From DASCQC01 sp036012865 (lineage in GTDB: Bacteria > Pseudomonadota > Gammaproteobacteria > Comchoanobacterales > Comchoanobacteraceae), in the NCBI GenBank assembly GCA_036012865.1, contig DASCQC010000010.1:1-64000 (forward strand): a stretch of DNA of 64,000 nucleotides. Direction: 5' to 3'. Numbering within the stretch: the first letter of the stretch is position 1; each line of letters opens with the position of its first letter. Under the pieces are notes generated by a model. The model did no database searches. It was not told the DNA's origin and saw only the letters and a program-made list of their open reading frames with translations. Shown one piece after another: positions 16,970 through 26,612 of this stretch. The translations under genes were made by a program, and so were the position numbers.

Positions 16970-18706
16970 ATGTTAATAAATGATGAAGAGAGCATCAACA
17001 ATGCTTCGTTACAAAGTTTGGTTGAGTTTGTTCACTTTTTGCCGGCAGAGTGTGAGCGTTTAGATTTTTCTGGCAACATACTGTTGGGGCGAAAAGAAAA
17101 AGAAATTGTTCAGATTTTTACGGCAATTCCAGTTCATGTTACTCATGTGGACTTGTCAGAATCCAGCTTGTTTTCTTTAAATATGACTGCAATTAGTCAT
17201 GTTTTATCCAGCTTGCCTGATCATATTATATCTTTAGATCTAGGCGGTAATCAGTTCGGTATGAGACCTTCTTTTGAGCAAAAATTAATGGTTATGAACT
17301 TGCCTAAATTTTTAGAGAAATTGACGCTAAGTAGTAACGATTTTTCATCTGATTTTGCTGCCATATTATCTGATTTACCCAGTCAGGTTCAATGCATTGA
17401 TTTAAGTGATAATGCACTGGGTTATATGAAATCATTAGATTTATTCAACACATTCAGAGCGCTTCCTCCATCGGTGAGTTCATTAAACTTAGGGTGCAAT
17501 GTATTCGGACAAGGGACAATGTTAAAACTGAAGGCATTATTGTCTTCGTTACCTTTATCAGTGATAGAGGTTGATCTGAATAATAACCACCTGTCTAATG
17601 GGTCAGGGAGGGATCTTTTGTCAGTATTTTCTCTTCTTCATGAGAAAACCATGAACCTTAATCTTGATTTTAATGGTTTGGGGAATATGCAGACTGATAG
17701 CATTAAACAGCTATTTAAGGCCTTACCCAAAAGTCTTCAATGTTTAAACCTTTCATGTAATCAGCTTAATAATTTGCCCAAGGGTTCTCTTTCTGCGGCG
17801 TTAAGGTGCTTGGATGATAACCTTTCATCGATTGTTCTTTGGGGGAATGCTTTGGGGGAATTACCCGCTAAGGAGTGCATAAGAGTCATGAAGTCTCTGC
17901 CCAAGGGGATAAAAATACTAGATTTAGGCTGTAATGATTGGGATAAAAAGGTTGGAAGTGAATTATTAAGAATCATGTTGTCAGTACCCAGAAAGTTAAA
18001 ACACCTTAGTTTAAAGCAAAATTCCTTAGGTGAAGTGATGGCTGATCATGCTATTAAGTTTATTTCAGGTTTACCTTTGCACCTTAAAGAGCTAGACATC
18101 AGTTCTAATGAGTTAGGGTGCTTATCTTCAAAAGATATTTCATCGGTGTTTTCGGTACTTCCAAAAAGACTTCAGCATTTAGACCTTAGTGATAATCATT
18201 TTGAGCATATTCCTTGTTTGTTCATGGCAGAAGCATTAAGGCATTTGCCACAGAAACTAAATTCTTTAGATTTTAGTCATAATAAAATAAATAATACCTT
18301 AGGTAAGGATTGGGTTCATATTTTTGCAAACCTTCCACGCCATCTTTCTCATTTGGTCATGGCTTGGAGTGGGCTAGGTAAATTAACATCATCGGTATTG
18401 CAGCAATCATTTCAAGGTTTGCCTGACAACTTACAGTCACTGGATATCAGTTGGAATGATTTAAATAAGCTGCCTGTGAATGATTGGGTAGAAACATTTT
18501 TACACCTTCCTAGACACCTATCACTTACAATGCAGGGAGGATTTAAGGGAAGGTCTGTTGAAGAGGGTATTGAGATGTTAGCGTCCGTGGCTGGAAAAAT
18601 GAGGCGCTTAGACTTTAAGTTTTCAGGTTATTGTCAACATGACATTCAAGCAATTGCCAAAAACATTTACTTATCTTCTGACGATAATGGCTCGATACGC
18701 TTGTAA
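16970..18706 (+). CDS. Leucine-rich-repeat protein (ribonuclease-inhibitor type)
   Basis: 578 residues made almost wholly of LRRs with a period of about 27-30 residues, of the form LPxxLxxLDLSxNxLG followed by a helical half. Examples are LQCIDLSDNALG (about 141), LQCLNLSCNQLNNLP (about 256), LKHLSLKQNSLG (about 343) and LQHLDLSDNHFE (about 402). About 17 repeats can be counted, forming a horseshoe solenoid for protein-protein contact. There is no signal peptide or membrane segment. Ribosome site AAGGAGAT lies upstream of the ATG at 16970. LRR proteins of this kind in host-associated gammaproteobacteria are commonly translocated effectors; that role is inferred. Confidence 0.85.
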   Translation: MLINDEESINNASLQSLVEFVHFLPAECERLDFSGNILLGRKEKEIVQIFTAIPVHVTHVDLSESSLFSLNMTAISHVLSSLPDHIISLDLGGNQFGMRPSFEQKLMVMNLPKFLEKLTLSSNDFSSDFAAILSDLPSQVQCIDLSDNALGYMKSLDLFNTFRALPPSVSSLNLGCNVFGQGTMLKLKALLSSLPLSVIEVDLNNNHLSNGSGRDLLSVFSLLHEKTMNLNLDFNGLGNMQTDSIKQLFKALPKSLQCLNLSCNQLNNLPKGSLSAALRCLDDNLSSIVLWGNALGELPAKECIRVMKSLPKGIKILDLGCNDWDKKVGSELLRIMLSVPRKLKHLSLKQNSLGEVMADHAIKFISGLPLHLKELDISSNELGCLSSKDISSVFSVLPKRLQHLDLSDNHFEHIPCLFMAEALRHLPQKLNSLDFSHNKINNTLGKDWVHIFANLPRHLSHLVMAWSGLGKLTSSVLQQSFQGLPDNLQSLDISWNDLNKLPVNDWVETFLHLPRHLSLTMQGGFKGRSVEEGIEMLASVAGKMRRLDFKFSGYCQHDIQAIAKNIYLSSDDNGSIRL

Positions 18707-18717
18707 TTTATGTTGAC

Positions 18718-19605
18718 CTAAAAGGTTATTTTATAGGTAAGAATATACGGGTTAATTGTTCGTGAGGGAGTGTTTGTAAAGGGTTTGTCAAATATTCTGT
18801 CAATGACAGGCTTCTCGCTGGGTTCTTCGTCACTAGTAGGCAACCAAACACCGTATAGCCACTGATAGGTGCGTTCAATATCCCTACGGGGACCCTTGTG
18901 GACGATGGTTGCATACCTTCCGCCAAGAATGGATGAAGAGTTAATCGAATCACAACCACTATACTTGCTGGGAACGCTTAGGCACACTTTTGATCGCAAT
19001 TCTTCCGGCGGGGTTGAGTGTGGGTCATCTTGAAACACACAAAGTTGTCGTGATGAGGGTTTAAGAAGACCTTGTTGTTCTGCTATTAGGCATAGTTTTT
19101 CGAAAGACTGTATGATGTTGTTATAATCGCCTTCATGAGGACGGTTGACGGTTTTCATGGATTTTGTGGTTAATATTGTTACTTCATAACTGCCTTGATG
19201 AAACGTCATTGAGGGCTTCATTATGCTTTGTTTTTTGTTGCGATAAGTTAAGGGCGGCATGTTATAAAAGTCTGTAAAAAATCGGGTAAAGCGGTTAATG
19301 TGATCATACCCTGCTTGTTGGGTAATCAGTTTGAGAGATTGGTTTGTATAAGTGAGGTCATGAGCAGCTTGGCTGAGTTTCAATCGCTGAATGGTTTCGG
19401 CTAGGGTTTCCCCTGATAGGCTAACATATATTCGATGCCAATGATGTTCTGGGATAGTTGAGTTTTGGAGGGCTTTATGTTTGATCTCGGGGTCATGAAG
19501 GTTGTTATGAATAAAGTTTATGGTATCTAGCATATTTTGGTGATAGTTCTTTTTCGGCATAATATCATTCATGGAGCGATGCTTGGCCAGTTTCATTGTA
19601 TACAT
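18718..19605 (-). CDS. AraC-family regulator with GyrI-like ligand domain
   Basis: Residues about 20-125 form the two helix-turn-helix AraC DNA-binding domain (LAETIQRLKLSQAAHDL, then IKHALNS-like first helix and QAGYDHINRFTRFFTDFYNMPPLTYR, the usual second-helix signature). Residues about 140-295 match the GyrI/SbmC-like small-molecule-binding fold (YEVTILTTKSMKTVNRPHEGDY, GGRYATIVHKGP, and a YQWLYGVWLP block). This order is that of Rob-like and many transport or stress regulators. It probably senses an amphipathic compound. ATG at 19605 is used; a -10-like TATAAT at 19613-19608 would place transcription start next to the in-frame ATG at 19596, so a leaderless start there is possible. Regulon unknown. 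Confidence 0.85.
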   Translation of the reverse strand: MYTMKLAKHRSMNDIMPKKNYHQNMLDTINFIHNNLHDPEIKHKALQNSTIPEHHWHRIYVSLSGETLAETIQRLKLSQAAHDLTYTNQSLKLITQQAGYDHINRFTRFFTDFYNMPPLTYRNKKQSIMKPSMTFHQGSYEVTILTTKSMKTVNRPHEGDYNNIIQSFEKLCLIAEQQGLLKPSSRQLCVFQDDPHSTPPEELRSKVCLSVPSKYSGCDSINSSSILGGRYATIVHKGPRRDIERTYQWLYGVWLPTSDEEPSEKPVIDRIFDKPFTNTPSRTINPYILTYKITF

Positions 19606-19661
19606 TATACATCTATACTTTAGTGAAAATATAGTAAGAATTTAATAAAATATTGACGCTT

Positions 19662-21401
19662 TTAATCAGTTTTTATGGATTCAAGGAATACTTTATCGGC
19701 CAACACGCTATGCAACGTGGCTCCATGTGAACCTAGCGCTAAGGATGCATAAAGGTTGTCACCTATATGTCCATAAATAGGATCCCTTGTTCTTGTGGTT
19801 GTTCTAATACCAGACCACTGTCCTATAACTTGAAATGTATGATTCAAGGAGGGAATGCTTGAAATTAATTGTTGTACATTAAAGTCGTTGTCCTCAGGTA
19901 GAATGTCAGGGGTTTCTCTTGAGGTATCAAAGGTAGGCCCTATGGTGGCAATTCCCAAGTTATTGGTTGCCGTACAAATTCCTCCATGACTGATCGCATG
20001 ATTTAAACAGATGTTTTTAAACCGAATGTGGGTTGTTTGACCTCTTGTCGGAATCATAGGCGGGGTGTGTTGATATGCATGGAGTAGTTTTTGAGCGCTA
20101 AAACCATTGCAAAGAATAACTTTGTCATAGTTTTGGCAAAGGTCTTGTAACGTAGAGCTGTTTTGATTCAGGGCTTTATTAGTGTTGATAAGGTGATTAA
20201 AATGAGTTTGGATGTTGGGGTGGTTTAGGTAGGCATTCACGAGTTCTCTAGGAGAAAATTGTCCAGCATCCGGGTAAAGCATTGCTGTATGGTTAAGTTG
20301 AATGCCCACTAAGTCACTGGCTTCTTTCGATGAGAGCATATGCATATGCTCGTGATGCCAGTTCTTAGCTTTAATCAGGTTATTAAAACGTTTGAGTTTA
20401 ATGGCTGTGTTAGCAAGATGAATATTACCCTGTCGCGATGTGGTGATAGGGTTGTTTTTTTTAAGATCATTGATGTGTTTGAGTGTTAGGTTAAAGCCTT
20501 GTGTAATAAGGTTGTTAGTGTGGGTTGGTTGAACATGGGGTTTGGGGTTAAGGAGAAGGGTGTTGTGGCTGGATGTATTCATGGCTGCTTGTGGGTTTTG
20601 ATCAAAGATATCAACGGTTACATTGTGCTTAGCAAAGGTATAAGCACAAGCTGCACCAGCCAGACCTGCACCCACAACAGCGACCGAAGTGGGTACAGAT
20701 GATTTGGGTCGTTTCCTTTGAGTAAAATTTCCTTGGAGCCTATGTTTTTTTTGATCAAACCCAGGTACCTTTTCAACGATAAATCCGTTATCTCTAAGGC
20801 CTCTTTTGACCATGCCTGCTGCAGTGAATGTGGTGAAGATAGTTTGATCATGGCTAAGACGAGCCATGTTCTGGAAAATTTCATTGCTCCACATTTCAGG
20901 GTTTTTACTCGGGGAAAATCCATCTAAAAACCAGGCATCTATTGACTGATTCAAGAGTGATAATGCACGTGAACAATCATCAAATATAAGGGTTAAGCTA
21001 ACGTTAGATGAAAGCCATAATCGATGTTCTCCTTTGATTATGAGGGGGTAGGTTTCAATTAATCGATCTATTTTAGAACCCAGTTGTGGGTAGAAGGGTG
21101 CCAGTGCTTTGATTAAATCTGTTTTGTGTAAGGGGTATTTGTCTATTGATAAGATGTGTAGGTGGCCATTTTTATGGCCTGTTTTTTCAAAAAGATCCCA
21201 GGCCATCAGGCAATTTAACCCGGTCCCAAACCCTGTTTCAGCTAGAGTAAAGAGGGCGATGCCTTGCCAACATTGAGTCAGTTGGTTATTAGCAAAAACA
21301 TGTTTGATTTCTTCTAAGGCTTTTTCTGGATTGAAGAAGATATCGTCATATTGAGTGGATCTAAGGGCGCCTTTATCAAGGGCAATCTTATGGGTATCCA
21401 T
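19662..21401 (-). CDS. mnmC: Bifunctional tRNA 5-methylaminomethyl-2-thiouridine biosynthesis protein
   Basis: Catalyses the last two steps of mnm5s2U at the wobble position of tRNA: the C-terminal FAD domain removes the carboxymethyl group of cmnm5U to give nm5U, and the N-terminal SAM domain methylates it. The methyltransferase domain has ETGFGTGLNCLMAWDLF (about 52-68) and WFLDGFSPSKNPEMWS. The FAD domain starts with VAVVGAGLAGAACAYTFAKH (about 240), with the family motifs TRGQTTHI and IRTTTRTRDPI near the end. At 579 residues it is shorter than the E. coli enzyme (668), but both domains look intact. GGAAA precedes the ATG. Confidence 0.92.
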   Translation of the reverse strand: MDTHKIALDKGALRSTQYDDIFFNPEKALEEIKHVFANNQLTQCWQGIALFTLAETGFGTGLNCLMAWDLFEKTGHKNGHLHILSIDKYPLHKTDLIKALAPFYPQLGSKIDRLIETYPLIIKGEHRLWLSSNVSLTLIFDDCSRALSLLNQSIDAWFLDGFSPSKNPEMWSNEIFQNMARLSHDQTIFTTFTAAGMVKRGLRDNGFIVEKVPGFDQKKHRLQGNFTQRKRPKSSVPTSVAVVGAGLAGAACAYTFAKHNVTVDIFDQNPQAAMNTSSHNTLLLNPKPHVQPTHTNNLITQGFNLTLKHINDLKKNNPITTSRQGNIHLANTAIKLKRFNNLIKAKNWHHEHMHMLSSKEASDLVGIQLNHTAMLYPDAGQFSPRELVNAYLNHPNIQTHFNHLINTNKALNQNSSTLQDLCQNYDKVILCNGFSAQKLLHAYQHTPPMIPTRGQTTHIRFKNICLNHAISHGGICTATNNLGIATIGPTFDTSRETPDILPEDNDFNVQQLISSIPSLNHTFQVIGQWSGIRTTTRTRDPIYGHIGDNLYASLALGSHGATLHSVLADKVFLESIKTD

Positions 21402-21553
21402 AAATGTTTCCAGATTTAATAAATATATTACGTTAAGATAGGAGACAATAGCGTTAGGTTTTTAAATCTCATCATAAGTAACGTTAGATACCTTGCATAT
21501 TAACATTTATCGATGAAAAATATAAATGCTTTTTTAAGCGGTTAATCCCACGT

Positions 21554-22705
21554 TCATTTCAATCTCATTTGGGGGCTTTTTTGAATTGGAGAAAGCTGCG
21601 TATAGCTTGTTCCAGATGTTGAGGCAATAGGAGAATCTGGGCGCTTTTCTTCTTGCAATCTATAACAAGGAGAATGGTCTTTTTTAGGGTGGCAATATAA
21701 GGCTCCAGAAGGTACGGGTTTCCTCTTTTTTAGAGGGAGGTTGGATTGGGAAGATTCAATCACGTGTATTATACTGCGTTTTCTACTTTTTACAGGCTTT
21801 TTTGTTGTAAGCTCAATTCCATCAATTTTGAGTTTTTGTAATAGGTATTCATAGTCATCTTTGTAGGGAGTCTTGAGTAATCTTTTTAACTCGCTTGCTA
21901 TTTCTGAATCGTTGATGTTGTCAGTTTGTTGCATACAAAAAAACAATTGTTTAAATTGATCGTAGCAAGTCATTTTAGCCTCATCATTCATGCATGACTG
22001 ATACCAGCTAGACCAATGCCAAATTAAATACCTAGGGGCGCTCATTGCGTTTTTACAAAAAATACGTTCTTGGTTATCAATGGCTTTTATGATTTTTGTG
22101 TAGTGGCTAGATAATAGGTTTTCTTTAGAAAGTTCGAGGTGAAAGCTGGTTGTTTTGTTAGTTTTATCTTGAATCAAATCAGGAGATTCTTTCATTAGCC
22201 AAATAGCCCACTCAATTGCACGAACTCTAATGGCAAGATGTAAAGGGTTTTCTCCATGACTGTTTTTAGAATACAGCATGATATTTTTAAGTTTGGGGGA
22301 ATATTTAAAGATTGGGGTGTAGGCATCTTTTTCGGCTGAAGCCTGTTGAAATATGATGCTATCGTGAAGAATGCTACGAAAACAGCCTATTTCTAAGTTA
22401 CCTTCTTGGGCCATATTTAAAAACATATGTGTATGATGATTTTTGATTTCATCTTGTTTTATCAGTCTTTGTAGATAAGAAATATTGGTATCATCATCAT
22501 TAAGTGGGGTTTTCCATGTGTCGCTGTATTTTTCAGCGACCCAATCTTTATGCTCGGCGAGGACTGTTTCGTCATTGTAATTGATAATATCTTCTTTTAT
22601 TGATTGTTTTGTAGTTTGTTTTATTGAGCGTAAACCAAGTTGGGCGGCTCTAACTGCACCCTTAAATTGGGCTGGAGTTCTCATATCTTGATTGGGTGTA
22701 CGCAT
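21554..22705 (-). CDS. Ankyrin-like orphan protein, 383 residues
   Basis: One convincing ankyrin repeat lies near residues 151-180 (SHGENPLHLAIRVRAIEWAIWLM), flanked by a weaker one (NKTTSFHLELSKENLLSSHY). The rest is helical. The C-terminal 70 residues are Pro/Ser-rich and basic (SRKRSIIHVIE, PLKKRKPVP), which looks like a disordered tail with a nuclear-localisation-like cluster. No signal peptide. Together with the other ankyrin and LRR genes nearby it fits a set of candidate effectors, inferred from context. The two ORFs MRTPNQ and a second in-frame ATG shortly after leave the exact start uncertain by a few residues. Confidence 0.7.
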   Translation of the reverse strand: MRTPNQDMRTPAQFKGAVRAAQLGLRSIKQTTKQSIKEDIINYNDETVLAEHKDWVAEKYSDTWKTPLNDDDTNISYLQRLIKQDEIKNHHTHMFLNMAQEGNLEIGCFRSILHDSIIFQQASAEKDAYTPIFKYSPKLKNIMLYSKNSHGENPLHLAIRVRAIEWAIWLMKESPDLIQDKTNKTTSFHLELSKENLLSSHYTKIIKAIDNQERIFCKNAMSAPRYLIWHWSSWYQSCMNDEAKMTCYDQFKQLFFCMQQTDNINDSEIASELKRLLKTPYKDDYEYLLQKLKIDGIELTTKKPVKSRKRSIIHVIESSQSNLPLKKRKPVPSGALYCHPKKDHSPCYRLQEEKRPDSPIASTSGTSYTQLSPIQKSPQMRLK

Positions 22706-22945
22706 AATTATTTATTTTCCAAGTTATTTGTCATTATTATGTATGCTTGGGGTTAAATGTCAAGTATTTTTTGTTATAGTGTTGAAATATATTGATTTTA
22801 TGTTATTTGTGTGCCTTTGTAAGTGATGGGCAGTCAGGAGATATTAACACTGGGTGAAGGAGGGTCAAAATGATTGTAGTTGATATTTACTAACCAGTTG
22901 ATTTGTAGTGATATAGTTAATAGTTCATAAAAATGAGATGTAAAC

Positions 22946-23824
22946 TTGAGAATAAAAAATATCAAATTACTTCAAGCTATAGTATTTGGGCTATTAGCTA
23001 CGGCTCTTAATCCCTTTGGGTATTCAAGAGGTCTACAGTTTATGGCTGTATATTCTATACTTCTGTATTTTAATATAAAAACAGACAAAGCTATCGGTGA
23101 TAAGATGCATGAATTATATCGATTATGCGATAATGATAAGCTTGAAAAAATAGTTAAAGAGATTATGGATACCGCTTCAAGCAAAAGTCTGAGCTTTAGA
23201 TCACCCTTAATTACTCAATTACCAAGAGGTTATTTCTTCAAAGTCAAATTTATGGGACAAAATATTAAACTTGCATTCTCATTTATACCATTTTGCATGA
23301 ATGATACGATAGCGATTCCTGATAAATCTAGGAATATTCTGTCAGATCAAGAGCTCAAGGCATTAATAGCCCATGAAGTGGGTCATATTTATTATGGGCA
23401 TGCGGATTGGTTGTATCTAATAAGAGGGTTTGATACATCTATTGGAGTCGCAGCTGCTGCATCTATGATTAGATCTTGTTCGATAAATTCATTGAAAAAT
23501 AATTTTATTTGGTGGTTTTTGGTTTATCAAAGCTATAGTTATATTTCTGGAAAACTGTCGCAGTTTTGCGAGAAACAAGCTGACCGGTTTGCAGCAACTC
23601 TATTAGGAGAGGAGGTTAAACACCTGGTTAGTTCGTTATATAAATTTGATATAGAAACTGCCAGAATACGTGTATATTATCCTTGGTATCAAAAGAATAT
23701 TCTCAAGGTTTCTGAACTGTTTCCTATAAGAACCCATCCTTCTAACGAACAAAGAAAGCAAGACATTGAACAGTTTCTATCTAAAGAATATATTAAGAGT
23801 GGCGGGCAAATACCTTCGCTATAG
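22946..23824 (+). CDS. Second M48-family metallopeptidase
   Basis: 292 residues with one N-terminal hydrophobic segment (about 8-40). The zinc-protease motif ALIAHEVGHIYYGH has HEVGH at 143-147, and a Glu for the third ligand is expected in FCEKQADRFAATLL (about 213). The conserved front block of HtpX is reduced, so this is a divergent M48 member. A hydrophobic stretch follows the active site (about 165-195). The start is TTG at 22946, with a weak GAGATG upstream; an ATG at 22931 opens another frame and is not the start. It stands alone, apart from the lemA-linked M48 gene, and probably has a different target. Confidence 0.78.
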   Translation: MRIKNIKLLQAIVFGLLATALNPFGYSRGLQFMAVYSILLYFNIKTDKAIGDKMHELYRLCDNDKLEKIVKEIMDTASSKSLSFRSPLITQLPRGYFFKVKFMGQNIKLAFSFIPFCMNDTIAIPDKSRNILSDQELKALIAHEVGHIYYGHADWLYLIRGFDTSIGVAAAASMIRSCSINSLKNNFIWWFLVYQSYSYISGKLSQFCEKQADRFAATLLGEEVKHLVSSLYKFDIETARIRVYYPWYQKNILKVSELFPIRTHPSNEQRKQDIEQFLSKEYIKSGGQIPSL

Positions 23825-24020
23825 ATAGAGGGTTTAAACACGGATTAAAACTCAAGGATGGATGATTATTTTACAGGCTTGTTATTTTATTCTTTATAGA
23901 GACGAGTTATTCAAGTCGTGACGAGATCAGTATTCGGTAAGTTCTCTTAATGGTAAGAAGGTATTTCTCACGTCCGGGTGATCTGTATTGTCGTGATAAG
24001 CAATTTTGTGTAGATTTTAC

Positions 24021-24026
24021 TATAAT
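24021..24026 (+). promoter_or_regulatory. -10 box candidate upstream of 24050 gene
   Basis: Perfect TATAAT, 24 nt before the ATG at 24050. No good -35 hexamer at the usual distance, so this is a half-supported promoter. Confidence 0.35.
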
Positions 24027-24049
24027 TAAGGATAACTAAGAGATATACG

Positions 24050-24919
24050 ATGGATTCAATACATGAAAAGTTAATTGTTTTACAAAATAAAATAAGTAGT
24101 CTTGATGAGGTTCTGCTAGCTTTAGTACTGAATTATGATTATGTGACCTTGCATAAAACTTTAATCCAAGAAATAGATAAGATTGGAAAGATCAGTGAAG
24201 AAAGGATGAAGATTAAGGTGGTAGAGCTTTCTTCCTTACAAGTTTTTTTGGATGATTTTCAAGAGCATCAACAAGAAACTTTGTCAGGTATCGATACGCT
24301 TAAGGATCAGTTACTATCCGATGAGGTACCTAAGAGAGAAGGTGGGCAACAGTTAACATACTCCATTATGCTTTCAAGTTTCATGGCAAAAAAAATCAAT
24401 GTTTGGCAACAAATTATTGAGATTATTGTTGTATTGAATGAGATGAATCAAGCTCTTATCGACGAAATAAAAGATCTCAAGAAAGTTTCTCAAGAAAAAT
24501 TGGAAAAGTTTGATGGGGTTATTACAAGGGATGACTCACCTGAAGAAAGTAAAGGTGAAAACAAGGGCTATGATGTTATAAAAACGTCAAAAGGACAAGG
24601 GCTGTTTAACCCTCCTTCTGTTTTAAAGGATGAGGATTTTGTCAAACAGTCTAAAATTATGGATGATATGATAGAGCTTGTTGGCCATACTGGTTTTAAT
24701 AGATATATAGAAGATGTTCAACAAGCCAGGGAGGTTATCTCTCAATTATCGTCAAATGAAGGCAGTGATGATCTAGGTCATTTGGAGAATAAAGGGCCAG
24801 ATTTAAGGTTGGGTGGCATATTAACTAAAAATATAGATAGTTTAATAGAGCGCATGGAAAGTATTGGCTTGTTAAAGGTTGATAGTGGCAGGGATATTGA
24901 AAACAAACTTAATTATTAA
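24050..24919 (+). CDS. Hypothetical coiled-coil protein, 289 residues
   Basis: No family recognised. Nearly all helical and acidic, with heptad-like leucines in EKLIVLQNKISSLDEVLLAL (residues 5-24) and around residues 60-150 (SSLQVFLDDFQEHQQE, NEMNQALIDEIKDLKKVS). A charged, probably disordered segment (about 165-200) separates this from a second helical part. No signal peptide or membrane segment. It follows a 225-bp intergenic region with no other gene and precedes folE by 90 bp. It may be an effector-type or structural protein; nothing in the sequence allows a functional call. Confidence 0.6.
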   Translation: MDSIHEKLIVLQNKISSLDEVLLALVLNYDYVTLHKTLIQEIDKIGKISEERMKIKVVELSSLQVFLDDFQEHQQETLSGIDTLKDQLLSDEVPKREGGQQLTYSIMLSSFMAKKINVWQQIIEIIVVLNEMNQALIDEIKDLKKVSQEKLEKFDGVITRDDSPEESKGENKGYDVIKTSKGQGLFNPPSVLKDEDFVKQSKIMDDMIELVGHTGFNRYIEDVQQAREVISQLSSNEGSDDLGHLENKGPDLRLGGILTKNIDSLIERMESIGLLKVDSGRDIENKLNY

Positions 24920-25021
24920 TGATGCTGTGTTGTCAGTATACTCAATTAACAAATTAATATTATTTAAATAAGAATTTTTATTGATTATGTACTATACATG
25001 ATATGAATATTGAAGGGTGTG

Positions 25022-25609
25022 ATGATGGAAAAATATAGTCAAAAGTCACGTAATGATGTCCAGGCGCAATTGAAAAATTCTTATCATGAGATTATCAGGT
25101 TATCAGGTGAGGATGTTTCAAGGGCAGGGTTAATTAAAACGCCTGAGAGAGCTGCAAAAGCTTTTCTAGACTTGATTTCTGGTTATCAGATTGACTTTAC
25201 AAAATTAGTGAATGGCGCAGTATTTGATAGTCAGAATGATTCGATGGTCGTGGTTAAAGATATTGAATTTTATTCAATGTGTGAGCATCATTTACTTCCA
25301 TTTACAGGAAAGGCTCATGTTGCTTACCTTCCTAGAGATAAAGTGATTGGTTTGTCAAAGATTCCCAGAATTGTTGATGCTTTTGCTCGTCGATTGCAAA
25401 TTCAAGAGCAAATGAGTTTTCAAATTGCTAATCAATTGCAGTCTGTCTTGAACCCTAGGGGAGTGGCTGTTATGATTAGCGCTAAGCACTCTTGTTTAAG
25501 CATGAGAGGAATTAAAAATCAAAATGCATCGATGGTTTCTTCCTCCTTGACAGGTGCTTTCAAAGAATGTGCGGCTACTAGAGAAGAGTTCTTTAGCGTA
25601 ATAAGGTAA
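25022..25609 (+). CDS. folE: GTP cyclohydrolase I
   Basis: Converts GTP to 7,8-dihydroneopterin triphosphate, first step of tetrahydrofolate (and queuosine) synthesis; homodecamer in the cytoplasm. The zinc-site residues are visible: Cys and His in FYSMCEHHLLPFTGKAHVAY and Cys in SAKHSCLSMRG. The substrate-site block GLSKIPRIVDAFARRLQ is conserved. The start is set at ATG 25022 (25025 is equally possible) because AAGGG at 25013-25017 acts as ribosome site; the TTG at 25010 lies upstream of it. The phosphatase-fold gene follows after 5 bp, so the two are cotranscribed. Length of about 195 residues is normal. Confidence 0.94.
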   Translation: MMEKYSQKSRNDVQAQLKNSYHEIIRLSGEDVSRAGLIKTPERAAKAFLDLISGYQIDFTKLVNGAVFDSQNDSMVVVKDIEFYSMCEHHLLPFTGKAHVAYLPRDKVIGLSKIPRIVDAFARRLQIQEQMSFQIANQLQSVLNPRGVAVMISAKHSCLSMRGIKNQNASMVSSSLTGAFKECAATREEFFSVIR

Positions 25610-25614
25610 CCAGA

Positions 25615-26394
25615 ATGGCTCGATTTTCACTTTTAACCTTTAATGTGTTGGGTGTTCCTAAACAAATGCCTGAGACTCAATATCATAAAAGAATCTCCCA
25701 TATTTTTAATGAAGTGGTTAGATTGCACCCTACCATTGTGGCTTTCCAAGAAGTTCCCGTTAGCGATCTAGATAGGGTTGTTGGTTTAGCTCATGAGCTA
25801 AGTTACCAAGTATCTATTACAGATAAAAAAGAAATCGTTCACGATGGTAAGGTTCCAGAAATATGTTGTGTAACCTTAAGTCGAATTAAGTGCAATTTTC
25901 AAACGTATTATTTACCTTTTTCCTTGAATAATTTGGATTATCATGCTGTATTGATGAGTGCGTTAGGTATTCAAGTTTTAAATGTTCACCTTCAGCATGG
26001 AGCCAACAATCAAGACATTAGGACTCGTCAGCTTAGTTACCTTAAAGAGAGTATTCTAAAACCGGGTCAAGAAGTTATCTTGTGCGGTGATTTTAATATC
26101 GATTTTTCAAGATTAACCTTACCAGCAAGTTTTACTGGTTGCTTTGAAAGTACCTACGATGTCGTGAATGAATTGGGAGGGGGGCTGTTGACGCAAGATA
26201 TCATGAACCCCTTGTATGCGAGGTTAAAGCCATCAGGTATTTGTAAGCAGCCTGATAATATTTTTCTTTTGAACAAGGATAACTTAGAAGTTAAGTCTTG
26301 TTCGCTTCAAATGGTTGAAATACCTGGAGTCCATGAGGTTTTAAATTATTCAGATCATTATGGTCTTTTATGTGATTTTCAAAAAAGTGATTAA
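25615..26394 (+). CDS. Endonuclease/exonuclease/phosphatase-fold protein
   Basis: Member of the EEP superfamily (DNase I, inositol phosphatases, sphingomyelinases). Motifs in order are LLTFNVLG (about 5), PTIVAFQEVP with the metal-binding Glu (about 42), LNVHLQHG (about 122), ILCGDFNIDF with catalytic Asp/Asn (about 157) and NYSDHYGLL with catalytic His (about 246). All catalytic positions are present, so an active phosphodiesterase is likely. No signal peptide, so cytoplasmic or delivered by a secretion system. It starts 5 bp after folE. The substrate, nucleic acid or phospholipid, cannot be decided; a lipid phosphatase role would suit an intracellular bacterium but is a guess. Confidence 0.82.
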   Translation: MARFSLLTFNVLGVPKQMPETQYHKRISHIFNEVVRLHPTIVAFQEVPVSDLDRVVGLAHELSYQVSITDKKEIVHDGKVPEICCVTLSRIKCNFQTYYLPFSLNNLDYHAVLMSALGIQVLNVHLQHGANNQDIRTRQLSYLKESILKPGQEVILCGDFNIDFSRLTLPASFTGCFESTYDVVNELGGGLLTQDIMNPLYARLKPSGICKQPDNIFLLNKDNLEVKSCSLQMVEIPGVHEVLNYSDHYGLLCDFQKSD

Positions 26395-26553
26395 AGTATC
26401 CTTCTGGGATTGTTTTTGGTGATAAGTTCGTTGTTTGGTATTAAATTTATAACTATTTAGAATAATGGGTTCAAATTATGCTCAACACAAATAATTGAAT
26501 AGTATGTGTTTGTTGCAAGTATATTGTTTTTGAATAATATTTTATGAGTGGTT

Positions 26554-26605
26554 TTGACAAAAACATTGATTATATGTTTTATTTTTGAAAACAGGGTGGT
26601 ATACT
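26554..26605 (+). promoter_or_regulatory. Promoter region of the reverse transcriptase gene
   Basis: An extended -10, TGG followed by TATACT (26600-26605), lies 7 nt before the ATG at 26613. A TTGACA at 26554-26559 could serve a second, upstream start with a poor -10 (TTTTAT). The extended -10 would start transcription on or next to the ATG, giving a leaderless mRNA. The same TGG-TATAAT arrangement appears in front of structured RNA 2 at 30400, which suggests shared control. Confidence 0.5.
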
Positions 26606-26612
26606 ATTAAGT

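Noticed and set aside
16970..18706. LRR protein as an E3 ligase effector (IpaH/SspH type)
   Set aside because: Repeats run to the C-terminus; there is no room for the catalytic NEL domain and no CxD motif.
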